DNA from: an uncultured Tenacibaculum sp.
Lineage (GTDB): Bacteria > Bacteroidota > Bacteroidia > Flavobacteriales > Flavobacteriaceae
Length of the DNA: 64,000 nucleotides
Assembly (NCBI RefSeq): GCF_947499065.1
Contig: NZ_CANMMT010000004.1
Location: 359,516-423,515 of the forward strand
Direction: 5' to 3'
Shown: in pieces, positions 18,322 to 27,092 of the stretch
Position numbering within the stretch: the stretch's first letter is position 1
Layout of the letters: every line of letters begins with the position of its first letter
Translations under genes and position numbers: made by a program
The notes under the pieces: model-generated
What the model was told of the DNA's origin: nothing
Seen by the model: only the letters and a program-made list of their open reading frames with translations
Database searches by the model: none

Positions 18322-21012
18322 ATGAAAAAAATACTTTTTTTATTACATATTATCTTGGCAAGTATTATTAATACTTACGCTCAAGAATGTAATGTAGTTT
18401 CTTTAGCAAATGATTTATCAGATGTAAGTCAGCTAGCTGAAACTCTTGAAACTAAGGAAAAATTTCAATCATGGTTAATATTATCAAAAGAGAAGTCTCC
18501 TTTAAGTAAAAATATTAATGAAATTGAGATTGTTGCAGAAAATTTATCGGAGGTTTCAAAACAAGGAGGATATCATAAATGGGTTGAATGGTTAGAGAAA
18601 TCAGCTCCTAGTGAATCTGAACTTAAACATCTTTTAGCGGATACATTTGATAAAGATAAGAGGTTAAGTAAACATTATAGAGGACTTATATATAATTATT
18701 ATAATCAAGCAAAAGGAGGTAAAACACATTTATGGAAAAAAATAGAAGATCTATTTAATGAATTTAACTTAAATGGTGGATGGCCACTGATGAATGGTGG
18801 ATATAATAATAAAAATATAGCATTAAAGAAAGGAGATATTTTTGATCGTTATCAAAGTTGGTTCTCTTTAGGAGACAATGGTCTACCTATTTTTGATGGA
18901 GAATTTACAGCACCAGTTCCAACTACAGGTAAATATTCTTTTCCAGAAAGAGCATTACGAGGTGAAGAAAGTAGTTATAAACTTTATTATGAAATAGAGG
19001 TACTTAAAGATTTGCCTATAAAGGGAGAAGAATCAACTATTATTCCTTGGTTTAACCATAAAGGAGGAGGGAAACAAGTACTATTTAAATTTGATAAATC
19101 AGGTAAATACAAATCGTTAAAGGATTTGTTAGATGATGGGTACATAAAAATTACAATTAAAGACATACCAAATGGAGATCCCAAATTACAACATTGGAAA
19201 AATAAGAGTTTTGTAAAAGATGTTTTAAATGGATCTGAAGCTATTATTTCTAACTCTAATATGGTTGTTTTAGGTAAAGATTTAAACAAAACCATTGATA
19301 GACTTAAAGAGTTTGAAAAAATTAATAGTATAGGGCCTGATAATACAAAAGATGTAATTGATATTATTGTTCATGGAGCTGATAATAAAATATTAGTAGA
19401 TGGTGTAGATATTAGTGAAAATATCAGTGACTTAAAAAAATGGCTTTCAGAAAAGTACCCGAATAGTAAAACGGTACGTTTACTATCATGTACAAATTTA
19501 GAAGGTGCTCAGAATTTTGCGAATTCCTTAGGGGAAGGTTATAAAGTACACGCAACTGACGGATTTATTAGAATACATAATGATGGTGCTATAACGAGTG
19601 TGCCAAGAGAAATAGGTGGCGACTCTAAATGGTATGAATTAACTGCTGGTAAAAAAGAAGAGGTCTTAAATGAAAATGCAAGACCTAGAGGGCCAGATAG
19701 TACCAATAATAATGATATTGAATATCTAAATGATTTCTTAGAGCTATCTAATAGAACTCAAGATCAAATTAATTGGGCTAAACTACAAGAATTAAATACA
19801 ACATTAGCTAATAAGGTATCAGAAAAATTTAAAGATTCAGAAGAAAAAGCAAAGTTTGTAGAGGATTTACTTCATAATAGAGCAATTAATGAAAACCCAA
19901 AAATTAAAGCAGGTGATTTATTAATAAAAAAGTTAGAAGATGTTACAGAAGCTCATATGGATGCTTGGAGAGTTTTAAAAGAACAACCAAACTTGAGAAA
20001 AAGTTTCTCTAAGTTAGAAGGTTTTAGTCATGTTTTAGAAGCATTTAATAAACTAGATGAACCTTTAAAAAAAGAATTTTTAGAAGATATTATGACTCAG
20101 GATTTTATTGTTGCTAGCCAAAAAAAGAAAAATGGACCTAGTGGCTCTATAATAAATTCTAATTTACTAATTAATAATATTGAAAACTTTACTCAAATAG
20201 ATAAAGGCCAAGACTTAATAGATGCTTGGAAGGAGTTGAGAAAGTATAAAGAACTTGTAAACGCAAGATTTAGTTTTAGAGATATCAAAAATATTGTAGA
20301 TAAAACATTTGAAATAGAGGATGTGGTTATTAATTATGGATTAAGAGATTATAATTTAGCTGAACTATTACAGATGTTTAATTACCCAATATGTTTTAAA
20401 TCTGCATCAGCAACAGGTAAAGTTGCAGCAAATACTTTTGCTCGCCTTAAGGAGAAAAAAATAGATCTTTCTTTTGGGAATAAATTTGATGACATTAATG
20501 AAGCTTATAAAGTAGAAATAAAGGGAGAATTAAAATCTATAAATGATTTTGGAAAACCGAAAGATTTTTATGATGCATTAAAAAATAATGGGTTTAACGT
20601 ATTTGAATCACATCACGTACTGGTGGTTGAATTATTTAAATCTAGAGGATTTAGAAAATGGTATGAACAGATAGGGCACACGGAAATAGATATAAATGGA
20701 GAAGTATCATTATTAAATGTAATAATGCTTGAAAGGTTTAAATACGAAAAAGGAGTACATGCCTCACACAATAGATATAATAAAGCAATGAGAAGTGTTA
20801 TTGATGATCAATGGAATGATTATATTAATAATGGTAGTGAAGCTCAAGCTATAATTTTTATAGGAAGTGATATAGAAAAAATTAGAAAAGGAGTAAAAAA
20901 GATGTTAGTAGAAAAAAGTGTTATTGGGACAGGTAAAGGAACTGAAAAATGGGAGAGAACTAAGGTAAATGAATTAATAACTCAACAAGATGTTTCTAAT
21001 ATGTTAAAATAA
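18322..21012 (+). CDS. Exported polymorphic-toxin-like protein: caspase-like region plus AHH-type nuclease end
   Basis: The 896-aa product starts with a signal peptide (MKKILFLLHIILASIINTYAQ). Residues ~340-450 contain DIIVHG with His351 and VRLLSC with Cys390 after predicted strands. This recalls the His/Cys dyad of caspase/CHAT-like (clan CD) peptidases used by some toxins for self-cleavage; it is an inference from motif geometry. The C-terminal ~140 residues contain ESHHVLVVELF (His764-His765), a DINGE...LNVIML segment and HASHNRYN (His813, His816). These match the layout of AHH nucleases of the HNH/Endonuclease VII group, predicted to cut nucleic acid. The following gene encodes a candidate immunity protein 6 bp downstream. 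No T9SS sorting domain is present, so the export route is unclear. Confidence 0.72.
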   Translation: MKKILFLLHIILASIINTYAQECNVVSLANDLSDVSQLAETLETKEKFQSWLILSKEKSPLSKNINEIEIVAENLSEVSKQGGYHKWVEWLEKSAPSESELKHLLADTFDKDKRLSKHYRGLIYNYYNQAKGGKTHLWKKIEDLFNEFNLNGGWPLMNGGYNNKNIALKKGDIFDRYQSWFSLGDNGLPIFDGEFTAPVPTTGKYSFPERALRGEESSYKLYYEIEVLKDLPIKGEESTIIPWFNHKGGGKQVLFKFDKSGKYKSLKDLLDDGYIKITIKDIPNGDPKLQHWKNKSFVKDVLNGSEAIISNSNMVVLGKDLNKTIDRLKEFEKINSIGPDNTKDVIDIIVHGADNKILVDGVDISENISDLKKWLSEKYPNSKTVRLLSCTNLEGAQNFANSLGEGYKVHATDGFIRIHNDGAITSVPREIGGDSKWYELTAGKKEEVLNENARPRGPDSTNNNDIEYLNDFLELSNRTQDQINWAKLQELNTTLANKVSEKFKDSEEKAKFVEDLLHNRAINENPKIKAGDLLIKKLEDVTEAHMDAWRVLKEQPNLRKSFSKLEGFSHVLEAFNKLDEPLKKEFLEDIMTQDFIVASQKKKNGPSGSIINSNLLINNIENFTQIDKGQDLIDAWKELRKYKELVNARFSFRDIKNIVDKTFEIEDVVINYGLRDYNLAELLQMFNYPICFKSASATGKVAANTFARLKEKKIDLSFGNKFDDINEAYKVEIKGELKSINDFGKPKDFYDALKNNGFNVFESHHVLVVELFKSRGFRKWYEQIGHTEIDINGEVSLLNVIMLERFKYEKGVHASHNRYNKAMRSVIDDQWNDYINNGSEAQAIIFIGSDIEKIRKGVKKMLVEKSVIGTGKGTEKWERTKVNELITQQDVSNMLK

Positions 21013-21018
21013 AAAGAT

Positions 21019-21816
21019 ATGAAGTTTTATAATTTTTCAAGTGAAGTCTTCCAATGGGACGTAATTTTAAATAGTAACCAATTTAGTGAAGTTGTTGGAG
21101 CTATTAAAAAAGAACAATTTATTCCAATCCAAGAATTACCATTAAAGTTTGAATTAATAGATTCTTATGAAGATTTATCAGAATGGGATGGAGAAACTCC
21201 TTTTATGGATATAATACGATGGTCTAGTGATTTTACATTGGGAGGAAATTGCCCAGAAAAAGGAGGAGCAGGAGTTATTATTAGCGAAAAAGTAAAAAAG
21301 ATACTAGAAAAGTACCAATTACCGCCACATCGCTTTTATAATATTCATATGTATTGCGCATATAATAAAGAAACTAGAAAGGATTATTATCTTTTTCATA
21401 TTGCTGGTGGTAAAGCAGGACGTGAAGATAGTGTTATGGACTATAATAAATGCACTTTTAAAGAGTTGTCGGAAGATGAAGAAGGAAATAGAATTGTAGT
21501 AAATAAATTTCCTGAAGGAACAATAAATACAAGAGAAGAATATGTAGAAGCTTGTTTAGGGCAGGGGAATATAATTACTCTAGGATCATATCCAGATCTT
21601 GAAAGACCTGGAAAAGTAATAAGAAATGATTTAAGGTTTATAAATAGAGTATTTAAGCATAATGTAGATGTTCTTTGGGGGGTATTTAATGTAATAAAAA
21701 TTTCAGAAGAAATAAAGGAAGAATTGGAGAAAGAAAATATAAAAGGAGCTAGTTTTTTTGAATTACCAGAAAATATGATACGCCCATTTGAATATGAGCA
21801 GATGAAGAACAGCTAA
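21019..21816 (+). CDS. Candidate immunity protein, Imm11/DUF1629-like
   Basis: This 265-aa protein has no signal peptide and starts 6 bp after the toxin-like gene. Features consistent with the DUF1629/Imm11 group are a mid-region helix followed by strands (SEKVKKILEKYQLPPHRFYN, then YYLFHIAG) and the C-terminal ending ISEEIKEELEKENIKGASF followed by FEL. In known polymorphic toxin loci such genes protect the producer from the adjacent toxin. The family call is by eye and moderate; position behind an AHH nuclease is the stronger argument. Its stop lies a few bases before a decayed gene remnant, so this gene marks the edge of a rearranged segment. Confidence 0.6.
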   Translation: MKFYNFSSEVFQWDVILNSNQFSEVVGAIKKEQFIPIQELPLKFELIDSYEDLSEWDGETPFMDIIRWSSDFTLGGNCPEKGGAGVIISEKVKKILEKYQLPPHRFYNIHMYCAYNKETRKDYYLFHIAGGKAGREDSVMDYNKCTFKELSEDEEGNRIVVNKFPEGTINTREEYVEACLGQGNIITLGSYPDLERPGKVIRNDLRFINRVFKHNVDVLWGVFNVIKISEEIKEELEKENIKGASFFELPENMIRPFEYEQMKNS

Positions 21817-21824
21817 AGTGAATA

Positions 21825-21960
21825 AAAACATTTTTACATCAATTTACAAAAAATGAAGTACTACAAATAGCATAAGGAAAAAGCAGGTTTCCATTTACAA
21901 ATGTGAGTAGTATAAGGACAAGTAGCCTAGGAAAAGAAACATATAGAGTGAAAATTTGAA
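21825..21960 (+). pseudogene. Decayed 3' end of a paralog of the protein at 21986
   Basis: This stretch aligns with about 23133-23270, the end of the next gene. Shared segments include ACATTTTTA, ACAAAAAATG, CCATTTACAAATG (CCGTTTACAAATG in the intact gene) and GGAACATATAGAGT (GAAACATATAGAGT here). Translated in the matching frame, the two share the pattern TFL.Q.TKN.V.QI..GKS.FPFTN.SS and SLGK.TYRVK. The remnant carries two in-frame stops (TAA after the QIA codons and TGA after VKI). No upstream part of the gene is left: the preceding sequence is the immunity gene. It is therefore a relic of a former tandem paralog truncated by a rearrangement. Confidence 0.8.
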
Positions 21961-21985
21961 AAAAAGATCAGGAAAAAGAATGGTA

Positions 21986-23308
21986 ATGGATATAAAAAAA
22001 ATATTGATAGTTATAATTTTATTTTTTAGCAATGCATATGGCTATGCTCAAAAATATAAAATTACATACACGGCTTTTGCACAAGCAGAACCTTGTGATC
22101 CAGATCCAATACGAAATTCTTATGATCGTATCTTATTAGAAAATACAAATACAAACAAATCTTTTGTACTGGCTTTAGGAAACTGTAGTAAGTTAATAGA
22201 TGAAAAAGTGAATTTTGTAGCCTATGTAAATTTTTTGCCAAATGCAATTTCAGAAAAATTGTATGCAGAAAATACAAGAGGAGATGTTGTTGTAGATGAA
22301 TATCAAAGGGTTCCTGTAAATTTTAATCATTGTGATTCTAAAACAACTTTATTAACAAGATTTAACAATACAATAAAAGTAGCTATCGAACCTTATACAG
22401 AAATTAATCCACAACCAGTAAACAATGCATTGTGTAAAATAACCCTTAATGTAGATGTAAAAGGGTTTGCTCCAGAAGTATATAAATGGCAATATTATGA
22501 TGTTTTAAGTACAGCAACAGATAAATGGACGGATTTTCCAAATAGTTTTCAAGGTGTAGATACAATTACATTCGATTTAGAAGAATTGTTTGGGAATAAA
22601 GCAAGTCTGTATTATCAAAAATCTATTCAATATAGAATGCAACGTTATTGTTCTGGAAAAACTACGAAAAAAGTTACCTATGTCATGGTTGGTTGTTCTC
22701 CAGAGTTAAAAGAACCTGTTGAAAATAAAGAAACAACATGTAATTATTCTAATGATGGAAGTTTTACTTTAAATTTTAAAAGGGATTTATATACAAGTAA
22801 AAAAGAAACTTTAGTTATGACGCTCTATGATGGTAATGATGAAACAACATTATTTAATCAAGAGTTTACAAGAACACTTGTAGATAATGGAGATGGCACT
22901 TATAGTTATACATGGAAAAAACCATTAGATGCTGGTACATACAGAATAAAGTTTCAAACACATAATAAAGAAGAAGGAATTAATACCAGTGATTTATCCT
23001 GGAAAAGCTTAGAGTTTTCAGAGAAGTTTACAATAGGAAAGCCTAAAAAAGTTTTATTTTCTATAGCAAAAACTTCAGATGAAACTTGCTTTGAAATTTA
23101 TGATGGATATATAGAAGTATCAGCCACAGGAGAAACAGGAAGAACATTTTTATATCAGTTAACAAAAAATGGAGTAGTACAAATAGTAGGAGGGAAAAGT
23201 TGGTTCCCGTTTACAAATGGGAGTAGTACAGAAATAAGTAGTCTAGGAAAAGGAACATATAGAGTAAAAGTAAAAGATTCTAAAGGATGTTTTGCGAGAA
23301 AGAATTAA
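21986..23308 (+). CDS. Exported protein, third paralog of the shared C-terminal module family
   Basis: The frame is open from a TTG at 21956, but that part overlaps the decayed remnant. The ATG at 21986 (or 21980) gives the signal peptide MDIKKILIVIILFFSNAYGY ending AQ, so I choose 21986. The mature protein contains TTCNYSNDGSFTLNF and a final module DETCFEIYDGYIEV ending KVKDSKGCFARKN, homologous to the ends of the proteins at 274 and 1624. Like those two, it directly precedes another exported-protein gene, here only a few bases later. Function is unknown; a surface role is inferred. Confidence 0.8.
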   Translation: MDIKKILIVIILFFSNAYGYAQKYKITYTAFAQAEPCDPDPIRNSYDRILLENTNTNKSFVLALGNCSKLIDEKVNFVAYVNFLPNAISEKLYAENTRGDVVVDEYQRVPVNFNHCDSKTTLLTRFNNTIKVAIEPYTEINPQPVNNALCKITLNVDVKGFAPEVYKWQYYDVLSTATDKWTDFPNSFQGVDTITFDLEELFGNKASLYYQKSIQYRMQRYCSGKTTKKVTYVMVGCSPELKEPVENKETTCNYSNDGSFTLNFKRDLYTSKKETLVMTLYDGNDETTLFNQEFTRTLVDNGDGTYSYTWKKPLDAGTYRIKFQTHNKEEGINTSDLSWKSLEFSEKFTIGKPKKVLFSIAKTSDETCFEIYDGYIEVSATGETGRTFLYQLTKNGVVQIVGGKSWFPFTNGSSTEISSLGKGTYRVKVKDSKGCFARKN

Positions 23309-23338
23309 AAAGTGAAAGAGAACATTTTGACGATTAAA

Positions 23339-25705
23339 ATGAGGAGGGAAAATATATTAAGGTTAATAGCCTTATTGATATTATGCACAAATAGTGTAAT
23401 TGCACAGCAATTAGATTTTGGTAACATAGGAAGAGGAAAACCTTTTAAAGTAAGTGGTAGTATTGCTGCAAACTCGGTGTTTTATTCATCCAATCAAAAT
23501 GTAGCAAGAGCGCCATTTACATATTTTTTACAAGGAAGTTTAAATTTTAGTATTTATGAATTTTCAATACCAGTTAGTTATAGTTTTTCTAACCAAGGAG
23601 GAGATTTAGAATATCAGCTACCATTTAGCTTTAATCGTTTAAGTTTACATCCAAAATATAAATGGGTACAGGCTCATATTGGAGATGTAAGTATGAGTTT
23701 TTCCCCATACACCTTAGCAGGTCATCAATTTACAGGAGGAGGGGTAGATTTAACACCCAAAGGACCTATTACATTTTCGGCAATGTATGGACGTTTGTTA
23801 AAAGCAACAGAAGATACCAACGATGCAAGAACACAACCGGCTTTTAAACGTATGGGATATGGAGCTAAAGTAGGTTTTAAAAAAGAAAAATATAGTATAG
23901 AGGTTATTGGATTCTATGCAAAAGATGAAATAAACTCAATATCATCTATTCCAGAAGAAAAGAAAGTATTACCAAAAGAAAATTTAGTTTTAAGTATGTC
24001 GGGTTCGGTAATACTAACAGAAGGCTTAAAATTCAAAGGAGAATATGCTTCAACAGCAATAACACAAGATTTAAGAGCACAAAGAATAAGTAATAGCACC
24101 GGAGTAGCAGGTTTGTTATTTAATAATAGAGCTTCAACAGAATATTATAAGGCATTTAAAACAGAAATGGAGTATAGTTTTGATAAATATCGTTTTGGAG
24201 TAGGGTACGAACGTATAGACCCAGGTTATCAAACACTAGGAGCTTATTATTTTAATAATGATTTTGAGAATATAACATTAAATGGAAATACAACAATATT
24301 TAATAATAAAGTTAACCTTTCATTTAATATAGGATATCAGAGAGATGATTTAGCAAATCAGAAAGAAACTAATACAAGTAGAACAGTAGGTAGTGTAAAT
24401 GCAACTTATGCACTGAGTAAAAAGGTTAATATTACAGGAAGTTATTCTAATTTCTCTACTTATACCAATAACAAAATAGATCAGTTTGAAGTTATTAATG
24501 ATGATAATTTACTAGATAATCAAGAAGAGCGATTTAATTATAAACAGTTATCACAAAATGCAAATGTTAATGTTAGTTATATACTAGAAAATAGTAAAAC
24601 AAGACGACAAAATTTAAATACAAATTATTCATTAGCAACAGTTGCAAATGCAGAAAATGGAATTGTGCGTATAGGAAATGGTTCCACTTTTCATAATTTC
24701 AATGCATCTTATACGGTTGGTTTGCCACAAAGAAAAATGAATATAACATCAGCTTTAAATACAACATATAACACAATAGGAAGAGATGAGTCATATACTT
24801 GGGGACCAACCTTAGCAATTAATAAAAAGTTTTTAAAAGATAAGTTAAATGCTACGTTCAGTACTTCATATAATCAAAACAAAAGTAAAACAACAAATTC
24901 AAGTGCAACAAATTTAAGAGCTAATGCAAATTATGTGTATAAAGAAAAACATAATTTCAATTTAAGTGCTATCCAACTTTTTAGATCAAATAGTTCTAGA
25001 AATACACAAGATTTAACAATTACATTTGGATACAATTACGCATTTGATTTATCAGCTAAAAAAAGAGTAAAGAAAAATAAAGAAGGGAAATTTAGCTTTA
25101 CATATAAGACTTATACATTTACGGGAGAACCTTATGAAATTACTCCTGAAGTATTAGTAATTTCAAAGCAGTCAAAATTTGATGAAGTAAAAATGATTGA
25201 AACTATTGGAGATAGGTTATCATTGATGGAGCAAGAAATGAAAGATGCAGAATTAAAATCAAAAGGAAAGTATAAGAAAAAAGCGCTAGCTTATTTAGAA
25301 TATTTACACAAACAACAAAAATTCTTAAAAACATACTACGATTTAACTTTTAAGGGCTTAAAAAAGCTTTATAATGATGCAAAAAGAATTGAATGGAATG
25401 TAGAGCAAAAATATAATAAAGCACTAGTTATATATAATAACTCAAATAAGAAAGAAAGTATAAGAATGAAACAGTTTTTAGCAAAAAGAGAAAATGCCTA
25501 CAAAGCAAATCAATTTATGCTTGAAAAACTTAATGATATTAAATACTTAGATTTAAAAGAACCTAAAGGGTTATTATACGATTTTAAAAAGAAACACTTA
25601 AATACAATTTTTAAGTTATTAGAAGAAGGAAAAACAAACATTGAAGTAGCAATTTATATTGAAATAGCATTTGCAAAAATGTATCATCAAGAGAGTTTGA
25701 AATAG
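23339..25705 (+). CDS. Outer-membrane beta-barrel protein with C-terminal coiled-coil region
   Basis: The ATG at 23339 is preferred over the GTG at 23312 because it starts MRRENILRLIALLILCTNSV, a signal peptide ending AQQ. Residues ~30-600 consist of alternating hydrophobic strands with aromatic residues and short turns, as in outer-membrane barrels. The sequence is dense in Asn and Thr and ends the barrel region with LTITFGYNYAFDLSAKK. The last ~190 residues are charged and helical (LMEQEMKDAELKSKGKYKKK and following), probably a periplasmic coiled coil. It is the last gene of the surface-protein run. It is not a recognisable PorP/SprF, PorV or SusC protein. It may serve as an outer-membrane partner of the paralog before it, but only adjacency supports that. 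Confidence 0.65.
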   Translation: MRRENILRLIALLILCTNSVIAQQLDFGNIGRGKPFKVSGSIAANSVFYSSNQNVARAPFTYFLQGSLNFSIYEFSIPVSYSFSNQGGDLEYQLPFSFNRLSLHPKYKWVQAHIGDVSMSFSPYTLAGHQFTGGGVDLTPKGPITFSAMYGRLLKATEDTNDARTQPAFKRMGYGAKVGFKKEKYSIEVIGFYAKDEINSISSIPEEKKVLPKENLVLSMSGSVILTEGLKFKGEYASTAITQDLRAQRISNSTGVAGLLFNNRASTEYYKAFKTEMEYSFDKYRFGVGYERIDPGYQTLGAYYFNNDFENITLNGNTTIFNNKVNLSFNIGYQRDDLANQKETNTSRTVGSVNATYALSKKVNITGSYSNFSTYTNNKIDQFEVINDDNLLDNQEERFNYKQLSQNANVNVSYILENSKTRRQNLNTNYSLATVANAENGIVRIGNGSTFHNFNASYTVGLPQRKMNITSALNTTYNTIGRDESYTWGPTLAINKKFLKDKLNATFSTSYNQNKSKTTNSSATNLRANANYVYKEKHNFNLSAIQLFRSNSSRNTQDLTITFGYNYAFDLSAKKRVKKNKEGKFSFTYKTYTFTGEPYEITPEVLVISKQSKFDEVKMIETIGDRLSLMEQEMKDAELKSKGKYKKKALAYLEYLHKQQKFLKTYYDLTFKGLKKLYNDAKRIEWNVEQKYNKALVIYNNSNKKESIRMKQFLAKRENAYKANQFMLEKLNDIKYLDLKEPKGLLYDFKKKHLNTIFKLLEEGKTNIEVAIYIEIAFAKMYHQESLK

Positions 25706-25742
25706 AAAAAAAATATTTAGTTAACCTTTTTTTTATATTTAG

Positions 25743-25779
25743 TTTACCGACACTTTTTTACCGTTTATCGACACTTATT
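25743..25779 (+). promoter_or_regulatory. Candidate LytTR operator upstream of the signalling operon
   Basis: Two 16-bp direct repeats, TTTACCGACACTTTTT (25743) and TTTATCGACACTTATT (25764), match at 14 of 16 positions with an exact 21-bp period. LytTR-domain regulators bind direct repeats two helical turns apart. The site lies 80-110 bp before the receiver gene at 25857. A -7-like element (TAAATTGG, 25823-25830) starts 56 bp after the second ANCGA core. The operon encodes a LytTR regulator itself, so autoregulation is likely. Confidence 0.6.
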
Positions 25780-25856
25780 TTAATTTAGACGCAATCTATC
25801 TTTAATTTTTGATAATTAAACTTAAATTGGACCCATAATTTATTTGTAATAATTCG

Positions 25857-26270
25857 ATGGCAAAAATATTAGATGTACTATTAATTGAGGATAATATGAT
25901 AGAAATAATGAAAATGAATAGAACAGTTTCATTATTAGAACTAAAACATAATATCACAGAAGCTAAAACGGCCGAAGAAGCTTTGGTCATTTTAGAAACA
26001 AAAAAGAATTTACCAGATCTAATCTTATTAGATTTAAATATGCCAAAAATAAATGGTATAGAATTTTTATCAATCTTAAAAAAAGATGAAGATCTAAGAC
26101 ACATACCAACGGTGATTTTAACAACATCAGATAACCAAAAAGACATTCACGAATGTTATAGAATAGGTGTATCTGGTTATATGTTAAAACCACTAAAGTA
26201 TGATGATTATGTGGAAAAAATAAAAGCAACCCTAGCATATTGGTCAATAAACGAACTAAAGAATAGTTAA
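25857..26270 (+). CDS. Single-domain response regulator (CheY-like receiver)
   Basis: The 137-aa protein is one receiver domain. Acidic residues Glu11-Asp12 follow the first strand, Asp59 in LILLDLNMP is the phospho-acceptor, Thr89-Thr90 follow strand 4, and Lys111-Pro112 is the conserved lysine pair. There is no output domain, so it acts through protein contacts or as a relay step. It is the first gene of a run with an H-NOX sensor, two histidine kinases and an Hpt protein, which suggests an intermediate in a multistep phosphorelay. No chemotaxis genes are near, so a CheY motility role is unlikely. Confidence 0.9.
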   Translation: MAKILDVLLIEDNMIEIMKMNRTVSLLELKHNITEAKTAEEALVILETKKNLPDLILLDLNMPKINGIEFLSILKKDEDLRHIPTVILTTSDNQKDIHECYRIGVSGYMLKPLKYDDYVEKIKATLAYWSINELKNS

Positions 26271-26273
26271 CAA

Positions 26274-26813
26274 TTGAAAGGGATAGTTTTTACAGAGTTT
26301 TTGGACCTTGTAGAAAGTAAGTTTGGATTAGAAATGGTTGATAAAATTATATCACAATCTGAATTGGAATCTGGAGGTGCCTATACTTCAATTGGAACAT
26401 ATCGTTTTTCAGAGATGCTTCAATTGTTGGGAAATCTGAGTAATAATACTGGGATTTCAACAGACAATTTACTTTTGGTATATGGAGAGCATTTTTTTAG
26501 CGTCTTAGAAGAAAGTTATCCAGGGCTTTTAAACACTTATACTGATCCAATAGAACTATTGGCATCAATAGAGAATCATATTCATGTAGAGGTGCGTAAA
26601 ATATACCCGAAAGCAGAACTTCCTACATTTATTGTAGAAGAAAAAACGAAGAGTTCGTTAATTTTAATCTATAAATCAAGTAGAGCAATGCATCACTTTG
26701 GCTTAGGTTTAATGAACAAAACGTTTGAATACTTTAATAGCACGGCTACCATAGTGTTAGAAAGAACAAAGAAAGATGGTAGTGAAGTAAAGTTTATTAT
26801 TAATAAAAATTAA
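26274..26813 (+). CDS. H-NOX haem nitric-oxide sensor protein
   Basis: The start is a TTG at 26274, supported because the product begins MKGIVFTEF, the usual H-NOX N-terminus. The 179-aa length is normal for stand-alone H-NOX. The proximal haem-ligand His is in IHVEVRKIYPKAELP (His104), and the haem-propionate motif YxSxR is present as YKSSR (133-137). H-NOX proteins bind NO (sometimes O2) and change the activity of a partner kinase. It follows a receiver gene by 3 bp and precedes a PAS/GAF histidine kinase, the standard H-NOX partner arrangement. Function is well supported; ligand choice between NO and O2 is not decided here. Confidence 0.93.
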   Translation: MKGIVFTEFLDLVESKFGLEMVDKIISQSELESGGAYTSIGTYRFSEMLQLLGNLSNNTGISTDNLLLVYGEHFFSVLEESYPGLLNTYTDPIELLASIENHIHVEVRKIYPKAELPTFIVEEKTKSSLILIYKSSRAMHHFGLGLMNKTFEYFNSTATIVLERTKKDGSEVKFIINKN

Positions 26814-26954
26814 AGTTATTTCGAAAATAGAAGTAAATAAATAATCAGGTCGTTGAGGGAGTTTTTGAACCTCGTAATTTTATTTAGAGCCATAAATAGT
26901 TGGTTTTGAGCTAAAAAACTTGTGTAAAAATTTTTAAAAATCAAAAAAAAATGT

Positions 26955-26962
26955 TAGATTTG
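26955..26962 (+). promoter_or_regulatory. Possible -7 promoter element before the PAS/GAF kinase
   Basis: TAGATTTG matches the Bacteroidota -7 consensus TAnnTTTG exactly. It lies in a 279-bp AT-rich gap between the H-NOX gene and the kinase at 27093, 130 bp before the start codon. No TTG lies at the usual spacing upstream (the nearest, at 26920, is too far), so this is only a candidate internal promoter. Confidence 0.3.
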
Positions 26963-27092
26963 GTACAGACGCTAATAAACTATACTGAATTTAATATCTG
27001 ATAAAATGTAACATTTAGCACTTTTAAAAATACTTAGCTATTGTTTTTTTTAAAGGGTAAAAATTAAGAAGGGTTTTTAAAAAGAAAAATAA

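Noticed and set aside
25857..26270. Chemotaxis CheY
   Set aside because: No che genes, MCPs or flagellar genes nearby; the context is an H-NOX/Hpt/LytTR operon.
26920..26962. Complete -33/-7 promoter before the PAS/GAF kinase
   Set aside because: The -7 TAGATTTG is good but the nearest TTG upstream is about 32 bp away, outside the normal spacing.
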